Below, piece after piece: positions 23,710 to 36,987 of a stretch of 64,000 nt of DNA. Every line of letters starts with the position of its first letter. Position 1 is the stretch's first letter. The translations under genes were made by a program, and so were the position numbers. Origin of the DNA: Sinotaia quadrata (taxonomy: Eukaryota; Mollusca; Gastropoda; Architaenioglossa; Viviparidae); NCBI GenBank assembly GCA_028829895.1, contig CM054177.1:73432163-73496162 (forward strand). Direction: 5' to 3'. Under the pieces are notes generated by a model. It was not told where the DNA came from, ran no database searches, and saw only the letters and a list, made by a program, of their open reading frames with translations.

Positions 23710-24195
23710 TCCTTCAGACGCAAGTAACTGTCACCCCTGTAACCAGAAATGCTGTTCCTTTAAATGCGTATTGCCATGCAGATGAAAATATACTTGACAG
23801 GTTCAACAGTTCAAGACACAAAGTAGCCATGTATGTGTTCAGCAAAGGGTCAGCTAGCAAATGTAAAAGAAAGCTGAGCATTGCAAAAGATACTTTGGAT
23901 TAAATTTGCTATCCACTTTGCTATTCAACAAAATAGACTGCATTTTAATCCACTCATCAAGCAACGTGATATGTCTGATTGGAATCTAGTGAATCACTTA
24001 GTCTGCAATGGTGCAATGACCCTAGGTCAACCTCGGTATGTAATTAAGCTGTCTCCATGTAAGTGCTTATACACGAAGGTCAGAGGAAACACGAACAATC
24101 ACGCTGTGATTGCCAAGAGGACGAATAGCATACGTGAAATGGGCCAAAAGAATCCTGGCTTAGCAAAACACAATGAAGGGAACCCTGGGAAAGGT
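23710..24195 (+). CDS. Candidate exon(s), product unknown
   Basis: A good acceptor (TATATTTTTGCAG, ending 23709) opens a 64-codon frame starting LQTQVTVTPVTRNAV and closing at TAA 23901-23903. An overlapping second frame (23881-24225) runs through NHLVCNGAMTLGQPRYV and meets a plausible donor, GGGAAAG|GTAAACCC (near 24195). Composition is less AT-rich than the flanks. One frameshift would be needed to join the frames, so this is either a decayed exon or two unrelated chance frames. No family recognised. Confidence 0.25.
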
Positions 24196-24239
24196 AAACC
24201 CATTCTACCTTTTTGTTGCCATTAGAGAAAACTGGTATG

Positions 24240-27200
24240 GGAATATTAGATGGTGAAATTAAAAAAAGTTAAGATCTGATAAAAATAGTTGTGAATATAT
24301 ACTATATAATGTTGATTATAGCAAAATTTTGAAAAGCCGATTATAATATTCTATAACATTTAATAATGTTGAGAACGACAGCACTAGAATTTATTATACC
24401 ATTTGGAATTTAAGATAATACAAAAACAATGAGTGGAAATTGCATAAAAATGATTAGTATTTAGTGTGAGGAAATAATTAATTTTAGGACATTTAAATAG
24501 TAAGCAATACGAATATATAAGACTATCAATTGCTTGTTGGGGGTGGGAGGTCTGTATTGTCTTTCTAAGATTCTAGAGTGTGGGATCTTGACTCGTTTGT
24601 CCTGTTAAATGTGCTTGTGTCAGAGTAGAGGTACAGTGACTATTGAGAGGAGTGATAAGCATCGTAGTGCCTTGAACTTCGTCATAGTGTCATAACTTCA
24701 TCGTAGTGCCATAACTTCATGCAGTGTAATGAAATAGAAAGCAGTGACTGTTACCGACAGTTCAGTCATTTCAATGTCAGTCAGGTATGCTGACATTAGC
24801 AATACTACATTATGACCACCCCTCAGGTAATAAAGTAATGTGAAATATAGCCATGTACAGGGCTTGTTTAATGACTTGTCACAGTATTAGACTCAGAATT
24901 ATTAATCATTAAATTTATTATATTATCTTTAATACACAACAGACGATGCAGCCTAATTTGTCTTTATCAATCTCTATATTAGATTCGTTCTTTGGGACCT
25001 TTCACTCATCTAACAGCCACAGACAGAATAGTTGACGTGCCTTGAGTAGGCAAAGTTATCTTTCCCTTTGATTAATTATGACTTATACAACATTCACTTA
25101 TTTCTGGCTCAGAACACCAAGCCAACTCTCCAACTAACAAATTAGCCAATATGTGGCTTAAGATAACAATAACCAAAGAAGATTTAATACTTCCAATAAA
25201 AAGAGAATAATAGAATTTGAAAACACAGGTCAACCGATACAGTCTGTTTAATGTCCCAATGTTCGTTTAACTGTTTTATTGTTCATCTGGTCAATTACAG
25301 ATTGTGTAGCTTGAAACAACTTAACTTTGTTGTTGTCAATAGAGATGAACCCATTGTTACTCGTGCAGTACCTCTCGCCCATGTCTAGGACATCAAGTGG
25401 TGACCGTCAGCTCATTACAGGAAACAAGGAGTGTGTTTCAGAGTGAACACTAGGACTAGTTCAGCAGAAAATCACTCCACGATAGAAAAAATACCAGCTG
25501 CAATAGATAATCATATCTCTCTGTAGCTACCAACAAATACGAACAATGTGAAGGTTTTGTGGCAACAGAAAAATGGGACTCTTACACTTTTAAGTCATTA
25601 CAAGCTAGCTACAGTAACTTAAAGTTACAAAATTGTCATGGAGAAATGTACAAATGAACAAAACGTACAAATGAGTCAATAATATTTCCCTTTCCACATG
25701 AATTTCAATCGATACAACCACAATTAATTAATGGCTGCACATTACATTCTCATTAAATGATTATCTCAATCTCCCATTCATTTTCACTTGCTACAAATGG
25801 TTTTATAATACTTTATAAGGCATGGCCCACAACACGTGCTTATCTCAATTTTGTCCTCCATTGACAGCACGAATTCTTACTAGCGCCACAAAACCTTCTC
25901 TGAGAGAGATATGCATTAGACAAACAACAATCATTAGTAAAACTGTACAAATATTCTACACTACATTCTAATCAATAATATACAACAATAATTTCGGACA
26001 AATCAATATATTTACCACTTTCAGAAACATGCAAAGCCTTCTTCTTATCCATGAAGATTTCGACCTTTTATGAACGATGTGAACTAATGTGTAATATTAT
26101 CGGCAATATATATGTGGCCGACTCTGGGTCAAACTACAAGTTCTCCCGCGTCATTAATCTGAATGTAAACATCCATATAAGGGCATCTTGTATCCTGTCA
26201 AATTTCACTCACTCTTATTGTCACCCTTACCCTCTTCTATACATTTCCACTGTCTGTGCGTGATCAATGAACTTGACATAAATCCTTTACTGGGTGAAGC
26301 TTAGGTGAGAACGGCAGATTGCATAATCGGCCATGCGAATGTCAGCCATAACTAGTAACTATCAATTACTGATTATTAATACAGAAAAAGAAATAATAGA
26401 AAAACAGAGCACAATTTGCCCCATGGTTCGACCATCATAAATATACAGGAACAAGTATATAACCATGTGAATTTAAACTGCTTGAATATGATAAAATGTG
26501 ATCAAAACTCTTGTTACGCTACCTATTGGTTGTAAACATGGAAAATGTTATCCAAAAACATTTATTTCTAGTTTATTAAAATGTTGAACGTTTTTTCCTC
26601 TTATCTGAGGTATGGAGAGAAAGCATTGTAGATACATCATACTATTTGCATGGGTTGTCTACAGCCACAACAAAACTGTATCAGGAATGTTAATTTAAGA
26701 TGTGTGTAAATAAAATTTAATTTATTTATATTAATACCAGTCCACTCAGGAAATAATCAGTCTAAGTTAAATAGTTTCTTTGAAGTAGCAGTGTCGTATC
26801 GATCAGACTTTCAACAGCTGCTTCTATACTTTACTATAACACTCTGTGAGCGGCAATCCACTTATGACGTATAAAGCCATTTGGAATGGTTCTCTCATGA
26901 CCTTTGAGGACAAGTCCAACAGTGATACACTCTAGACACGATTAGTGTCAAAGTAATTTGTGCTGACAACAGACCTGCAAAACTATACTAATTTGTCTTA
27001 AACCTTGCAAGAGAACTTCAACAATTACAATTTCTCCAATATTTCAACCTAAACAAGAAAAGTTATTGAGAAAAGAAAGAAAATAGATAGGTGATATAAG
27101 TAGTGACTTAAACGTCTGACTAACAATACACTCACTATATCCACACAAAAGTCAAGGACAAAGTAAATTAACAGAATCTGAATAATTCTTTAAAAAAAAA

Positions 27201-27576
27201 GATTTCTCCGCGTTCATTCGAAGAGCTTTCATTTTGTCTAATGAGCACTTTAAATCTTGGCCACATCAGGGATATTGCTGAAAATAATTCCCATTGGTTT
27301 GGCCTATCGGGTGTCTTCTCGTCCCGAGGCTATAATTATGTCAGACGCGGAAAATGATGCGTCATGCCTACACACCCACCCACGGTATTATCCATCCATC
27401 TCTCGCAAAGTTCATCCACCTGCTGTTTTAAAGAAACTTTTTCTTAATGGATAAGCCAACAAGAGGAACAGTGAAAAAGTAACCATTTTTGCCAGAAGCG
27501 ACAGACATCGTAGGAGCTAGATAATACTTCCGCTTACGAAGTCAGCTTTGTGCCATGTATGTTTTCAGCGCACTGC
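24240..27576. other. Unannotated AT-rich DNA
   Basis: A 3.3-kb interval without minisatellites or recognisable coding sequence; only chance ORFs of 65-70 codons (26051-26263, 27257-27454). It is the longest repeat-free stretch in the first half of the window. Confidence 0.5.
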
Positions 27577-27933
<357 letters not shown>

Positions 27934-28223
27934 GTTTTGACAGTATACAGTTGTGTCTTTCTGTATAATATTTATTCAAATTTTATTTTGATAGTTATGA
28001 ACGGGTTTTATTTACATTGATAAATTTAAGGTAGAAACAATAATTAAAGTTGATGAGAAGATCTGTATTACATTTTGCTTTCTTATAAATCAGACATTTA
28101 CAAATGTTTGATATCTACTGAATATAATTTATAAAATAATAAAACAGTATAAATGTGTAATATATTTAAGAATAAAATTCATCGAAAGGAATTGTAATGT
28201 TAACGCCCCCTTATTTACTGGTT

Positions 28224-28249
28224 ATTATTATTATTATTATTATTATTAC
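28224..28249 (-). repeat. (TAA)n tail of the LINE
   Basis: Eight ATT units on the plus strand directly follow the LINE C-terminal codons. They are best read as its 3' tail, not an independent microsatellite. Confidence 0.75.
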
Positions 28250-29087
28250 GCCTTTTTCTATGACTTCTTTTGACTGTCGGATATGAACCAACTTCTCGGA
28301 ATTTTAGCAAGATTCTGGGAGATCCAAGGTTTTACGGAGGATGGGAGCATTTCCAAGGAGATGTGTTGTCCAGGCACTTTATTAAGATATTCCTCTAATT
28401 CAGGTGTTATGTTCCACCAAAGCTCCTATCACTACAGGTATTACTTCTGCTTTTACATCCCAGTCTCTGGATTTCTAATCTAAGATCCTGGTATTTTTCT
28501 ATTTTCTCTCTTTTGTTTTATGTTTCTATCACTTGGAACAGCAACATCGATCATTGTTGCTGTTCAATTGGACTTGTTGACAACTACAATGTCGGGTCTT
28601 CGTGCAGGTATCACTCGATTTTGGTTTTGTGTGATTTCATATTTAGGGCGTGATGTTGTGCTGCTGTTATTAGTGCTTCTGTTCTACTTTCAAACTGCTT
28701 CTTTTAACCATCTGAATGTTGATTGGTTTGTTGATAATTCATCAACTTGTTGCACATACTGACCTTGGAGAGGATTTTGGCTCCATCTATTTGCTAGTCT
28801 TTTTGCTGTTTTCTTCCACGTTTCTTTGTCTGTTTCTGAGGTTTGGTATAATCCACTCATCTTTACTGCTTCTATCAGTGACTCATCTTTATTGTTATTC
28901 CAGATATAGTCCATCAGGCCTATAACCTCTCCTTCAATTGATTTTCTTGAGTCCTCTGCCTCCCAATTTCAGAGATACTTATAGTCTATCTACATCTGCT
29001 TTTGGATGTAGGACTTTATGAATGGTGAGTAGCTTTCTTGTTTTTCGATCTAGTTCATTTATTTCATTTCTTGCCCAATCTATGATA

Positions 29088-29102
29088 CCCCCCCCCCCCC
29101 CC
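29088..29102. repeat. Poly-C run (15 C)
   Basis: Homopolymer interrupting the LINE frame between ISYT and IIDWARNE. Confidence 0.95.
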
Positions 29103-29336
29103 AGTGTAGCTAATGATAGGAATTGCATAAGTATTAAGGGCTTGTATTTTGTTAGCCCCATTTAGCCACGACATACCAATGGTCCACGTACTTATAGAAT
29201 TACAATGAGAACACAATAAATATAAATAGATGTTTAATTTTAGTTTATTAAAAGTAAATCTCTAAACTATTTTCTTTATTCCCAAATTAGTGATCAGAGA
29301 ACTATCAAAACTCCAGCCAAGCGAACTTTAAAATCT

Positions 29337-29472
29337 CGACCAACATGAGGCAACAACATCTCTACTACTGTGAACTATTAAAATCTCGACCAACATGAAG
29401 CATCAAGATCTCCACCATTGTGAACTATTAAAATCTCTACCAAAATAACTCCATCACTGTGAACTATCAAAA
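29337..29472. repeat. Degenerate minisatellite, about 45-50 bp x 3
   Basis: Units contain AAAATCTCGACCAACATGA and GTGAACTATTAAAATCTC. Confidence 0.85.
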
Positions 29473-29930
29473 GGTCAACTCAAATAGTACATCTCTACAT
29501 AAACACAAGTATAACATATCAATACTAAAAGTGCGTGAAATATTTCTAAGTCCATTCTCTCTCAAATAGTCAGTTTAACTCACCATCAAGCTAATGACTG
29601 CCTTTCAAAGCCGGACGTCTCCTTTCTCATCCAAATTCAAAAGTGATCAGAGTGTAGAAATTTCTATAGCAAGTGAAGTCATTAATCTCAGCCCATTGGC
29701 TGGTCTCGTTCTCACAAATCACGATCATTGGATAATAAAAAAACTACTCACTCAGTTTGCATTACATCAGCAATCTAGAATATTCTTGCCTCGAGGTATT
29801 TACTTCAAAACACACTTTTAAAAATAACCATAAGGAATGCCCAAGTTCGGGTTACTCTGACAATTTAGCAATTTATATAACAATTTAAATTTTAAAATAG
29901 GGAGAAGTAAATTTACTCCCACTGTGACAC
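29470..29930 (+). mobile_element. Family A dispersed repeat, right half (copy A3)
   Basis: Begins within ACATCTCTACATAAACACAA, runs through TTTCTAAGTCCATTCTCTCT and GCCCATTGGCTGGTCTCGTT, and ends with GTAAATTTACTCCCACTGTG. Collinear with 41335-41763. The left half is absent; the segment abuts the 29.3-29.5 kb minisatellite. Confidence 0.85.
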
Positions 29931-29934
29931 GTAC

Positions 29935-30045
29935 AAAAATGTACATAACGGTGCACAAAACCGGGTCACTTCAACAATTTAACATTTTATATAACAATTA
30001 AGTTTAAAAATAGGGATAGGTAAATTTACTCCGCCATACATTGTA
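29935..30045 (+). mobile_element. Second family A right end in tandem
   Basis: GGGTCACTTCAACAATTTAA through GGTAAATTTACTCCGCCATA repeats the terminal ~75 bp of the preceding copy, so two right ends lie head-to-tail about 117 bp apart. Confidence 0.85.
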
Positions 30046-32821
30046 TATGTAAATGTTTTCTCTGTCTTAAGAGACCTACTTCGGTCTAATGCACTAATTC
30101 ACTGTTAGGTTTCTGGTTATTTCTGGTTGACGGTCTGGCAGCCACGACCCATGCTGTATGACTACGACATAAATGAACAATACAGACAATTTATTACAGT
30201 TGACTATGTACCAATAACAACGTTTATGAGACACTATAGTTTCAGCTAATAATATTATATTAGCAATAATGCGAAAAGTGTTTAACAACTAAAAATTAAC
30301 ATTTAACATAAGTGTAAAAAAGGTGTTTAAAGAATGACGCATATTTGTTTTCACAGACAAACGTGACGTAACAATGAAATCACCTAACGTTCCAGTTTTC
30401 TGTTCTGATTTTCAAAACACTGGCGCTCTAGAATAGTCCAATATTCATGGGGACCTTTGTTCACTTAGCTGTTCGATGACATCATGTTGATTCGTCGCAT
30501 TCATCACCACTTAGCTAACTAGTTAGTGGTCCACGCACGCACAGAGGTAGCCTTCTCTCAAACGAGTTGTTGACCCAAAAGCAGTCTATCAAGAAAGCTT
30601 GTATCCTGCCAATTCGATCGCTGTAGTATCGGTAAGCGAACACTCCGGTAATGAAAATTGAGTCCTTTTTTTATTTAAATAGCGTGTTCCCATTGTTTCC
30701 ACTCGTCTATTTTTTAAATTTATCCTCGAGCCTTTATTGAGCACTGAAATAATTCATCACCACAACTTATAATAATGATGTTGAATCTTTTAAAAATAAT
30801 TTAAAGACAAACAACAATTATCTTTACTTGTAAATTATCAGTTTAACTCTGTCACAGATGCTAAGCTCAACGTTTCCCAAATAGAGTTTCAAATTCAATT
30901 GTGTTATCTTTCCCTAGCTCCAGGGATTCTCGCCAAAGCAAAAATTCACCTTTGTATCGAGTCAACTTTGCAATTGTGATCTGATTCTCGCCGAAGCAAA
31001 AATTCCCCTTTGTATCGAGTCAGCTTTGCAATTGTGATCTGATTCTCTGGGACACAATGTCAGATTTCTGCTACGCCTAATTCTCTTGTACCAAATTCAT
31101 TAACCAACCAAATTTAGCAAATTTATCCCATTCCTACGACTTTGACAGACAGCTGGACACACGCAGGCGTACGTAAATTTCTAAGCTCATTATTGTTTTA
31201 ATTGTTTCCTGTTCAAACTTCACTGCCTTTACGACCGGACTGCTGCAACGCAACCGTTCGACGTTGTTTAATAATGCAAATCCCAACCAACAATCGTCAT
31301 GCATCATATCATCCCTCTTACTCACAATGAAGTAAACAGTTTCGCTGACGTATCACCATAGGCAACAAATACAACATACATTTACCATTCATATGACCCT
31401 TACATTTCAATTTTCATACAACTCCAATATTCTCATCGACCAAATAATAATTATAATTAATTCATCAAGAACCAAAATGTATAATTTGATAACAATTAAA
31501 TCCCCATTTTCATGACGCTAACAATTAAAGCATTTTTGTAATGAAACTATTATTTTAAATCTGGAATATTCTTCACTAGGAAAAGTCTTTCTTATTAAAG
31601 TTACAACACACGGAAGAAAGAATAATTCGTTTCTTTCACCCCGAATGGTGACAAATCCATCTGGCAAATTGTCGATAAGCCACATATCCTCATTTTCTGA
31701 AAAATAAAAATAAATGTAGATTATGGATATAGTATAAGATCATATATATTTCTTCTTTATTTTTGAAATAAAATAAATGTCACGAATCTACAATTATGAA
31801 GGTGTGAGAATAATGTACTACACTTATAATTAGTATTTATTATTAGACTAGTCATACATTTTTTGTGATTATAATTATTTATTAAGTGTTTATAATTATT
31901 TAATTAAACTTGTGTAAATTAGAATGCATTATATAGCTGCTATAAAAAAGTTTAAACTAGTAAACTTGTTTCATCAACAATATTTAATTATATTGGTTGT
32001 TATTTATGTTGTGTATCTGAAGCAATAATATAACTGCTAATATGTACATTTTGGGAACAACATATCTATATGTATAAATATTGAGTCCAAAATATACTAA
32101 TATTCAAAATTTTGATAAGCACAAATACTTTTATACATTTTATTTCTATATGTTAATCCAAGGAAAGTATGTTGTTAAAAATTAGTTAAAGAATGAATCA
32201 ATATTATGGTAACTAAACTTTGCAATTTGTATATAAAAATTAAAAAATTGTAATCAAATATCTGGTTGCACCTTGACACATATGAATGATATTTTTACCT
32301 CAGATTTAAGAAACAGGGATATTTTTTTCTTCCTGTTTTATTTTTAAATTAAAAAATGTTAAAGCAAAATGTTAACGTGGTACATTGCTCACTGTTAATT
32401 CTTATTTGTACCATATATATATAAGTTTGTGTGTGTGTAATATGAATAATAATCCCCTCATTTAAAAACGTGCCAAATGTTATTCTCTATATTGTTCACC
32501 GCTAGTGAATAAAGTAATTTAAAATTATATACAGAACAATAATCACTTATTTAAAACATAACTATAGTACACTTATATTCTCTAAATGCTACTATAAATC
32601 TTTAATATTATCACTAATAGTAATACATGCTGGTAGTAAATGTAATATATATATATATAAAACAATAATAAAACTCCACTTATAAAGCTTTTGTCATTCA
32701 TATAAAATCCATGCACTACTCATTTTAATAATGCTAATAGAAAATGTCTATGTACTTACCACAACAGCAAAGGTACGGTAGACCTATGTCGTACTCTGAC
32801 TGTATTAGAAAAATAACTTAC
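30046..32821. other. Unannotated AT-rich DNA
   Basis: No gene recognised. A 63-codon minus ORF at 31134-31325 (starts MSKRDDMMHDDCW) is GC-richer and protein-like but unassigned. 31700-32750 is extremely AT-rich with short TA repeats at about 32646. Confidence 0.45.
30925..31040. repeat. Tandem duplication, 58 bp x 2
   Basis: GATTCTCGCC...AAGCAAAAATTC begins at 30925 and 30983. Units differ at about three positions. Confidence 0.95.
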
Positions 32822-32935
32822 CAGACATGGTCGTTGTCAGTCATTGTTTCCAACATCATTAGAAATGGCATGCGAACTACTAACAGTTGAACTTTCACTG
32901 TCATCAGTACGAAGTGGATCAAACTCATATATTAC
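32822..32935 (-). CDS. Candidate exon with an in-frame stop near its 3' end
   Basis: The minus strand has the acceptor TAATTTTCTCTTGTAG and the donor CCATGTCTG|GTAAGTTA, bounding 114 bp. Frame 1 reads VIYEFDPLRTDDSESS, then TVSSSHAISNDVGNND, then TGA (32839-32837) and five further codons before the donor. The other two frames stop within the first four codons. It is either the last coding exon with a spliced 3'UTR, or a cassette exon that terminates the protein. A second acceptor/donor pair lies immediately downstream (TTCTAATACAG ... TTGTG|GTAAGTAC, ending about 32761). The 22-nt gap between them is too short to be an intron, so alternative donors are likelier. It is in phase with the candidate exon ending at 35355. 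Product unknown. Confidence 0.4.
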
Positions 32936-33512
32936 CTACAAGAGAAAATTACATCGGCGGTCATTTGCCCCCTGGCTGGACATAACTTATGCTTGTTTTG
33001 ACCACAAGATCATGTGTGATTGTGTATCTTAATAACGGGGCAAATCTCGTTCACAAACTATGTTTGACCTACATTCTATTTCACTGGGTCTGAGAGAACA
33101 CGTGACGTCGCTTCTAAAGTGAAATGAAGCGAAGGCCTACTGCCGTTTGACAGTTTGAACAGAAAGAGAAGACACAACGCATGCTTCTTGCTTGTCAGGT
33201 TCGTGTGGGAGATTTTCTGCCATCGCCTAATCCTCACATTTTGGTGACAGTCTCATAGCCAACGAGGTGTAAACGACTAAATTGTTCCTCCTTTTTCATT
33301 CAGCTTTTTAAAATTCTGGTAAAATTTCCTAAATGACAATCTTTACACTTCCCCATTGACAGGAAGACCAATTAAAGGATGTTTGCATACTATAGTATAA
33401 ACTAATGATTTATTTTAATAAGGCCTTGAAATTGTGTTTGGACTCTTACCTCTACTTGATATTTTGTTAAGTCTAACTCTGCTCACTAGAACAAACACAG
33501 ATAGTAAATAAT

Positions 33513-33566
<54 letters not shown>

Positions 33567-34657
33567 ATGTAAATTGCAAAATAAATTAATTAAGAAGATA
33601 ATGTCTTAGTTAATTGACAAGACAATGTAAAAAAAAATAGCAGGGTAGATATTGGAAGAATCGAGAACATACTTGTAAACCATTCTACGATGCGAAGATG
33701 TTTTGAACATTATTATTAACATTACTTTTATTATTATAATTAAACCCTCAATCATTTGAGAAAGTAGCTAAATTATTCGCTTTCTTCTGGCCTCAAAAAC
33801 GATTCGTGTAAATGGAGCCACATGACGGATTATAATCAAATAATTGTTAAATTATAACTCTTACTAAGTCACTCACTTTGCGTTATACATTGTTCGCAGT
33901 TTCTTCTGTTAGTATGCGAAATAGACATTACCAGCCTTAATTAAAGCCCAGAACATACATTTGTCAACCTAGCAACATATTTGACCAACATAGTTTTCTA
34001 AAATCAAGAACAACGTTTGATATTTACAACAGGTCTTGTTTTCACAGGAGTCTACTGAAATGGTAAATTTTAAAAGACATGTAAAAGGAATACATATGGA
34101 TAATATAGATATTTAACAGGACAATTAACAGCGAAACATGTTAAGTGCTTTTTGTGGTGAAGAGCACTCAGTTTGTGCAGTTTGAGTTCGTCACATTTTC
34201 TGTCCCAGCACTGGGACTAGGAACACGGTGGTCACTATTCTACTTCCGCTTCAAAAACGGACCAATGGGATGAGAAGAAACAGGAACCCTAAGCTTTTGT
34301 TAGTGCAGGATGCCGCGAAAACAGTTTCATACTGAAAATTTGTCAGTATTAGAGAACAATAACCACCACATTTTCACTCGTGCATACGTGAAAGAACTTC
34401 ATTTTTAATCTCAATTCTATTTTTTCAACTCACTTCTCTCTGTCCTTAATGAAAGCACCGTTATATTTGATTGGTTTGTTTCGCTTTCAAATATCTATGG
34501 GAACAGCATTCAATGCAATAAAATCCAGGAATACTAAACGTATTTAAGGTATTCATTTTAACAGCAATAACAAATAATAACAAATAAATAAATGGAACAA
34601 GTGAAAAATTGAAAAGCATAGCAAATTTGCTAGTGTCTTTTTTCTCTTTCCTTCCTC
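32936..34657. other. Unannotated DNA with (GT)n
   Basis: Holds a GT array at 33519-33564. Minus-strand splice-like signals occur near 33440, but no frame continues from them. Nothing else recognised. Confidence 0.45.
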
Positions 34658-34658
34658 C

Positions 34659-34697
<39 letters not shown>
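34658..34697. repeat. (CTTT)n microsatellite
   Basis: About nine CTTT units within a longer pyrimidine tract. Confidence 0.95.
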
Positions 34698-34806
34698 AAT
34701 ACTTATAATAATACTTTCTTAAAACATTCAATCTTTTCATCACTTAAACTCTTCAACTGTTAGTTTGCTTCGTCGTGCCTGGTGTTATTTCTAAAAGTGC
34801 AACGCT

Positions 34807-34882
34807 CACTCATATTTACGAGAAGTCAGAGTAAATGCATGCGTCACTCATATTTACGAGAAGTCAGAGTAAATGCATGCGT
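34807..34882. repeat. Tandem duplication, 38 bp x 2
   Basis: CACTCATATTTACGAGAAGT starts at 34807 and 34845; the copies are identical. Confidence 0.97.
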
Positions 34883-35354
34883 CAGCTAGTTTTCGTTTCC
34901 TAGAGGACTTATTTGCTCCACGAATCAGCTGTCTGATGTACTACTCAGGAAGATGAAGCACTCTGGGTCACGCGCAACTCATAGTGCATAGGATCACAAG
35001 TCACGCAACATGAAGACCCACATTGTAAGGTCTTCAGACTCGCTCCTTGTGACATAAGCCGTAAGGCGCTGACATATTAAGGCAAGCGACCTCATAGATT
35101 AGGTTGTAAAGGTAACTTTTATGGACAAGGCTCTCAATAATGGTCGGATCTGTTGAACATCTTGCCACAAACGTGACCGATAGAAGAATTGTTATATACT
35201 GTAGTCAGATGGATGGTACGGTAAAGCGGGTGAGAAGCGCCATTGTCTCGTTATGTGCTAACGATAACATCGAAGAAAAACAAGAGCGTTAGTTATTAAC
35301 CGGTAAATTTGAATCTAGAAAATCCACCCAACACTTACTAAAATCTCCACTCAC

Positions 35355-35450
35355 CTCATCCATGTCCTTAAATTTCGCTTTTCTAGAACACAAATCTCTT
35401 AAAAGGCGTTTGCGTTCGTCAAAATCAACAAAAGTTGGAAGTAGACGTGA
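35355..35450 (-). CDS. Candidate coding exon, product unknown
   Basis: The minus-strand open frame VSRLLPTFVDFDERKRL, then LRDLCSRKAKFKDMDE, meets a canonical donor, GATGAG|GTGAGTGG, in phase 0 at 35355. The peptide is charged and helical, unlike translated AT-rich noise. The upstream boundary is unclear: a T-rich tract precedes it (35460-35470), but no AG falls at the expected place. The closest AGs (TTTTAAG, GTTCTAG) lie inside the frame and would give a short exon. Its phase allows direct joining to the exon candidate at 32935-32822 (KDMDE then VIYEFDPL). Confidence 0.35.
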
Positions 35451-35778
35451 AACCCAAGTTAAAGTTAAAAAAAAAAACAAATAAACAAACAAAACCAGTA
35501 ACAAACCTCACCAAAGAAAGGAACAGAACAAGCCAGTAATGAACATAAATAAAAAACCAAAATAAAATACAAATACTTGACCACAAATAGAGCATATCTG
35601 TATCCATTTGTCCTTTGTCTCAATGAATGTGAGCTGAATGACTGCAGAAATGTAGGGAGGGAGGGCTTCAGATACGAATGTTTGCGTTTTAAATGTGTGT
35701 TCTCTTTCTTGAATAGAAAAGATCTCGTTTGAATTTATATTTGTATACAACCTATACCCCTTCTACTCCTACTCACCA

Positions 35779-36008
35779 TTTGAGGGTTTTTCCTTCTAGT
35801 ACAACGTAGGGAACAGAGGTCTAAGTTTGAGGGTTTATTTCTAGTACAACGTAGGGAACAGAGGTCTAAGTTTGAGGGGTTATTTCTAGTACAACGTAGG
35901 GAACAGAGGTCTAAGTTTGAGGGTTTATTTCTAGTACAACGTAGGGAACAGAGGTCTAAGTTTGAGGGGTTATTTCTAGTACAACGTAGGGAACAGAGTT
36001 CTAAGTTT
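35779..36008. repeat. Minisatellite, 45-bp unit x 5
   Basis: TTTGAGGG...CTAGTACAACGTAGGGAACA units start at 35779, 35826, 35871, 35916 and 35961. Confidence 0.97.
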
Positions 36009-36954
36009 CTTATGTCTATTTATAATGTAAAAGTGAATGTATCATATGACAGGTTTAAAACTGTTGAAACGCTAGCTTTACAGAATTTCTTCTTCTTCTC
36101 TGATTATGATTGGTGTACGCGTTTTGCACTGATATAAATAACATTAATTGAAAACGGAAAGAGATCTGGTACAACAATTTAGCGAATATTTTGGGAATTT
36201 GAAATGATTTAAAAGAGTGAATGAAAAAGGAATTCTCAGCTACACAAAATAAAAATAAATAATAATGCTCAAATTAAAATTAAACTATGCTAACCCTTGT
36301 TTTTGAACAACAACAACAATAATAATACTTACTATTTAAACGTGCTTTGCTGGCATTACAAAGAGTTACTTTTCCTACATCTTTATCTTTAAGGTAACTA
36401 AATTGAATTATAATAGTATATACGTCACTTTAATAATAAGCAAAAGTATTTATGTGACCTAAAAAGTATATGAAGGTGACTTAAAAATTATATTTTACAT
36501 CAAATATTAAAAAAAATAATTACTAGACTTGAAATTGTTTACGTGAGGTAAAACACAATTTACGTGGCAAACATTACTGAAGTGGTTTAAAAATAAATTT
36601 AAAATCATTACATTATTTAAAACATAAAATACGTACTTGACTTTAAAAACTTTTCTGAACATAAGTATCTTTAACAAAGAAATATAAATATTTACATGAC
36701 TTTAAATCTAAAATGAAATACTTACATTTGCAATGCTTGAAAAAAATATTTACTTTACAAAATTTTAAAATAATCAGTAGGACTAAAACGCGAGATGCAG
36801 TAACTATGAACAGTGTTCCTGCCGACAAGTAAATGAAATGTTAAAACATCTTAAAATAGTCAATGGGAAATGTCCAAATGTATTCAAAGTATACTAGTGT
36901 GTTTGGTGGTTTTATTTATGAAAGTGTACTTATGTGTATGAGTTGTTGTTGCTG

Positions 36955-36987
<33 letters not shown>

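Larger units (their letters stand above)
28224..29190 (-). pseudogene. Decayed LINE (non-LTR retrotransposon), reverse transcriptase C-terminal part
   Basis: Conceptual minus-strand pieces in order: NGANKIQALNTYAIPI; then GIIDWARNEINELDRKTRK and VLHPKADVDRL; then GLMDYIWNNNKDESLIEAV; then NPLQGQYVQQVDEL; then TEALITAAQHHALN; then RRPDIVVVNKS and IDVAVPSDRNI; then EKYQDLRLEIQRL, frame changes, and IPRSWF. These blocks match, from general knowledge, the region downstream of the polymerase domain in invertebrate LINE ORF2 proteins. The copy is dead: a 15-base C run interrupts it after ISYT, there are several in-frame stops, and at least four frame changes. The cysteine/histidine zinc-knuckle segment expected between HHALN and RRPDI is missing. 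It ends in (TAA)n on the minus strand (ATT repeat at 28224-28249), the expected 3' tail. 5' truncation at about 29190 is typical of LINE copies. Confidence 0.9.

Noticed and set aside
23710..23790. Short alternative frame with six cysteines (NCHPCNQKCC...), superficially like a small cysteine-rich peptide
   Set aside because: It is only about 25 codons, has no start or signal peptide, and overlaps a longer frame. Judged a coincidence.
28283..28925. Plus-strand ORFs of 66-80 codons
   Set aside because: They are antisense to the LINE remnant, whose minus-strand blocks are recognisable.
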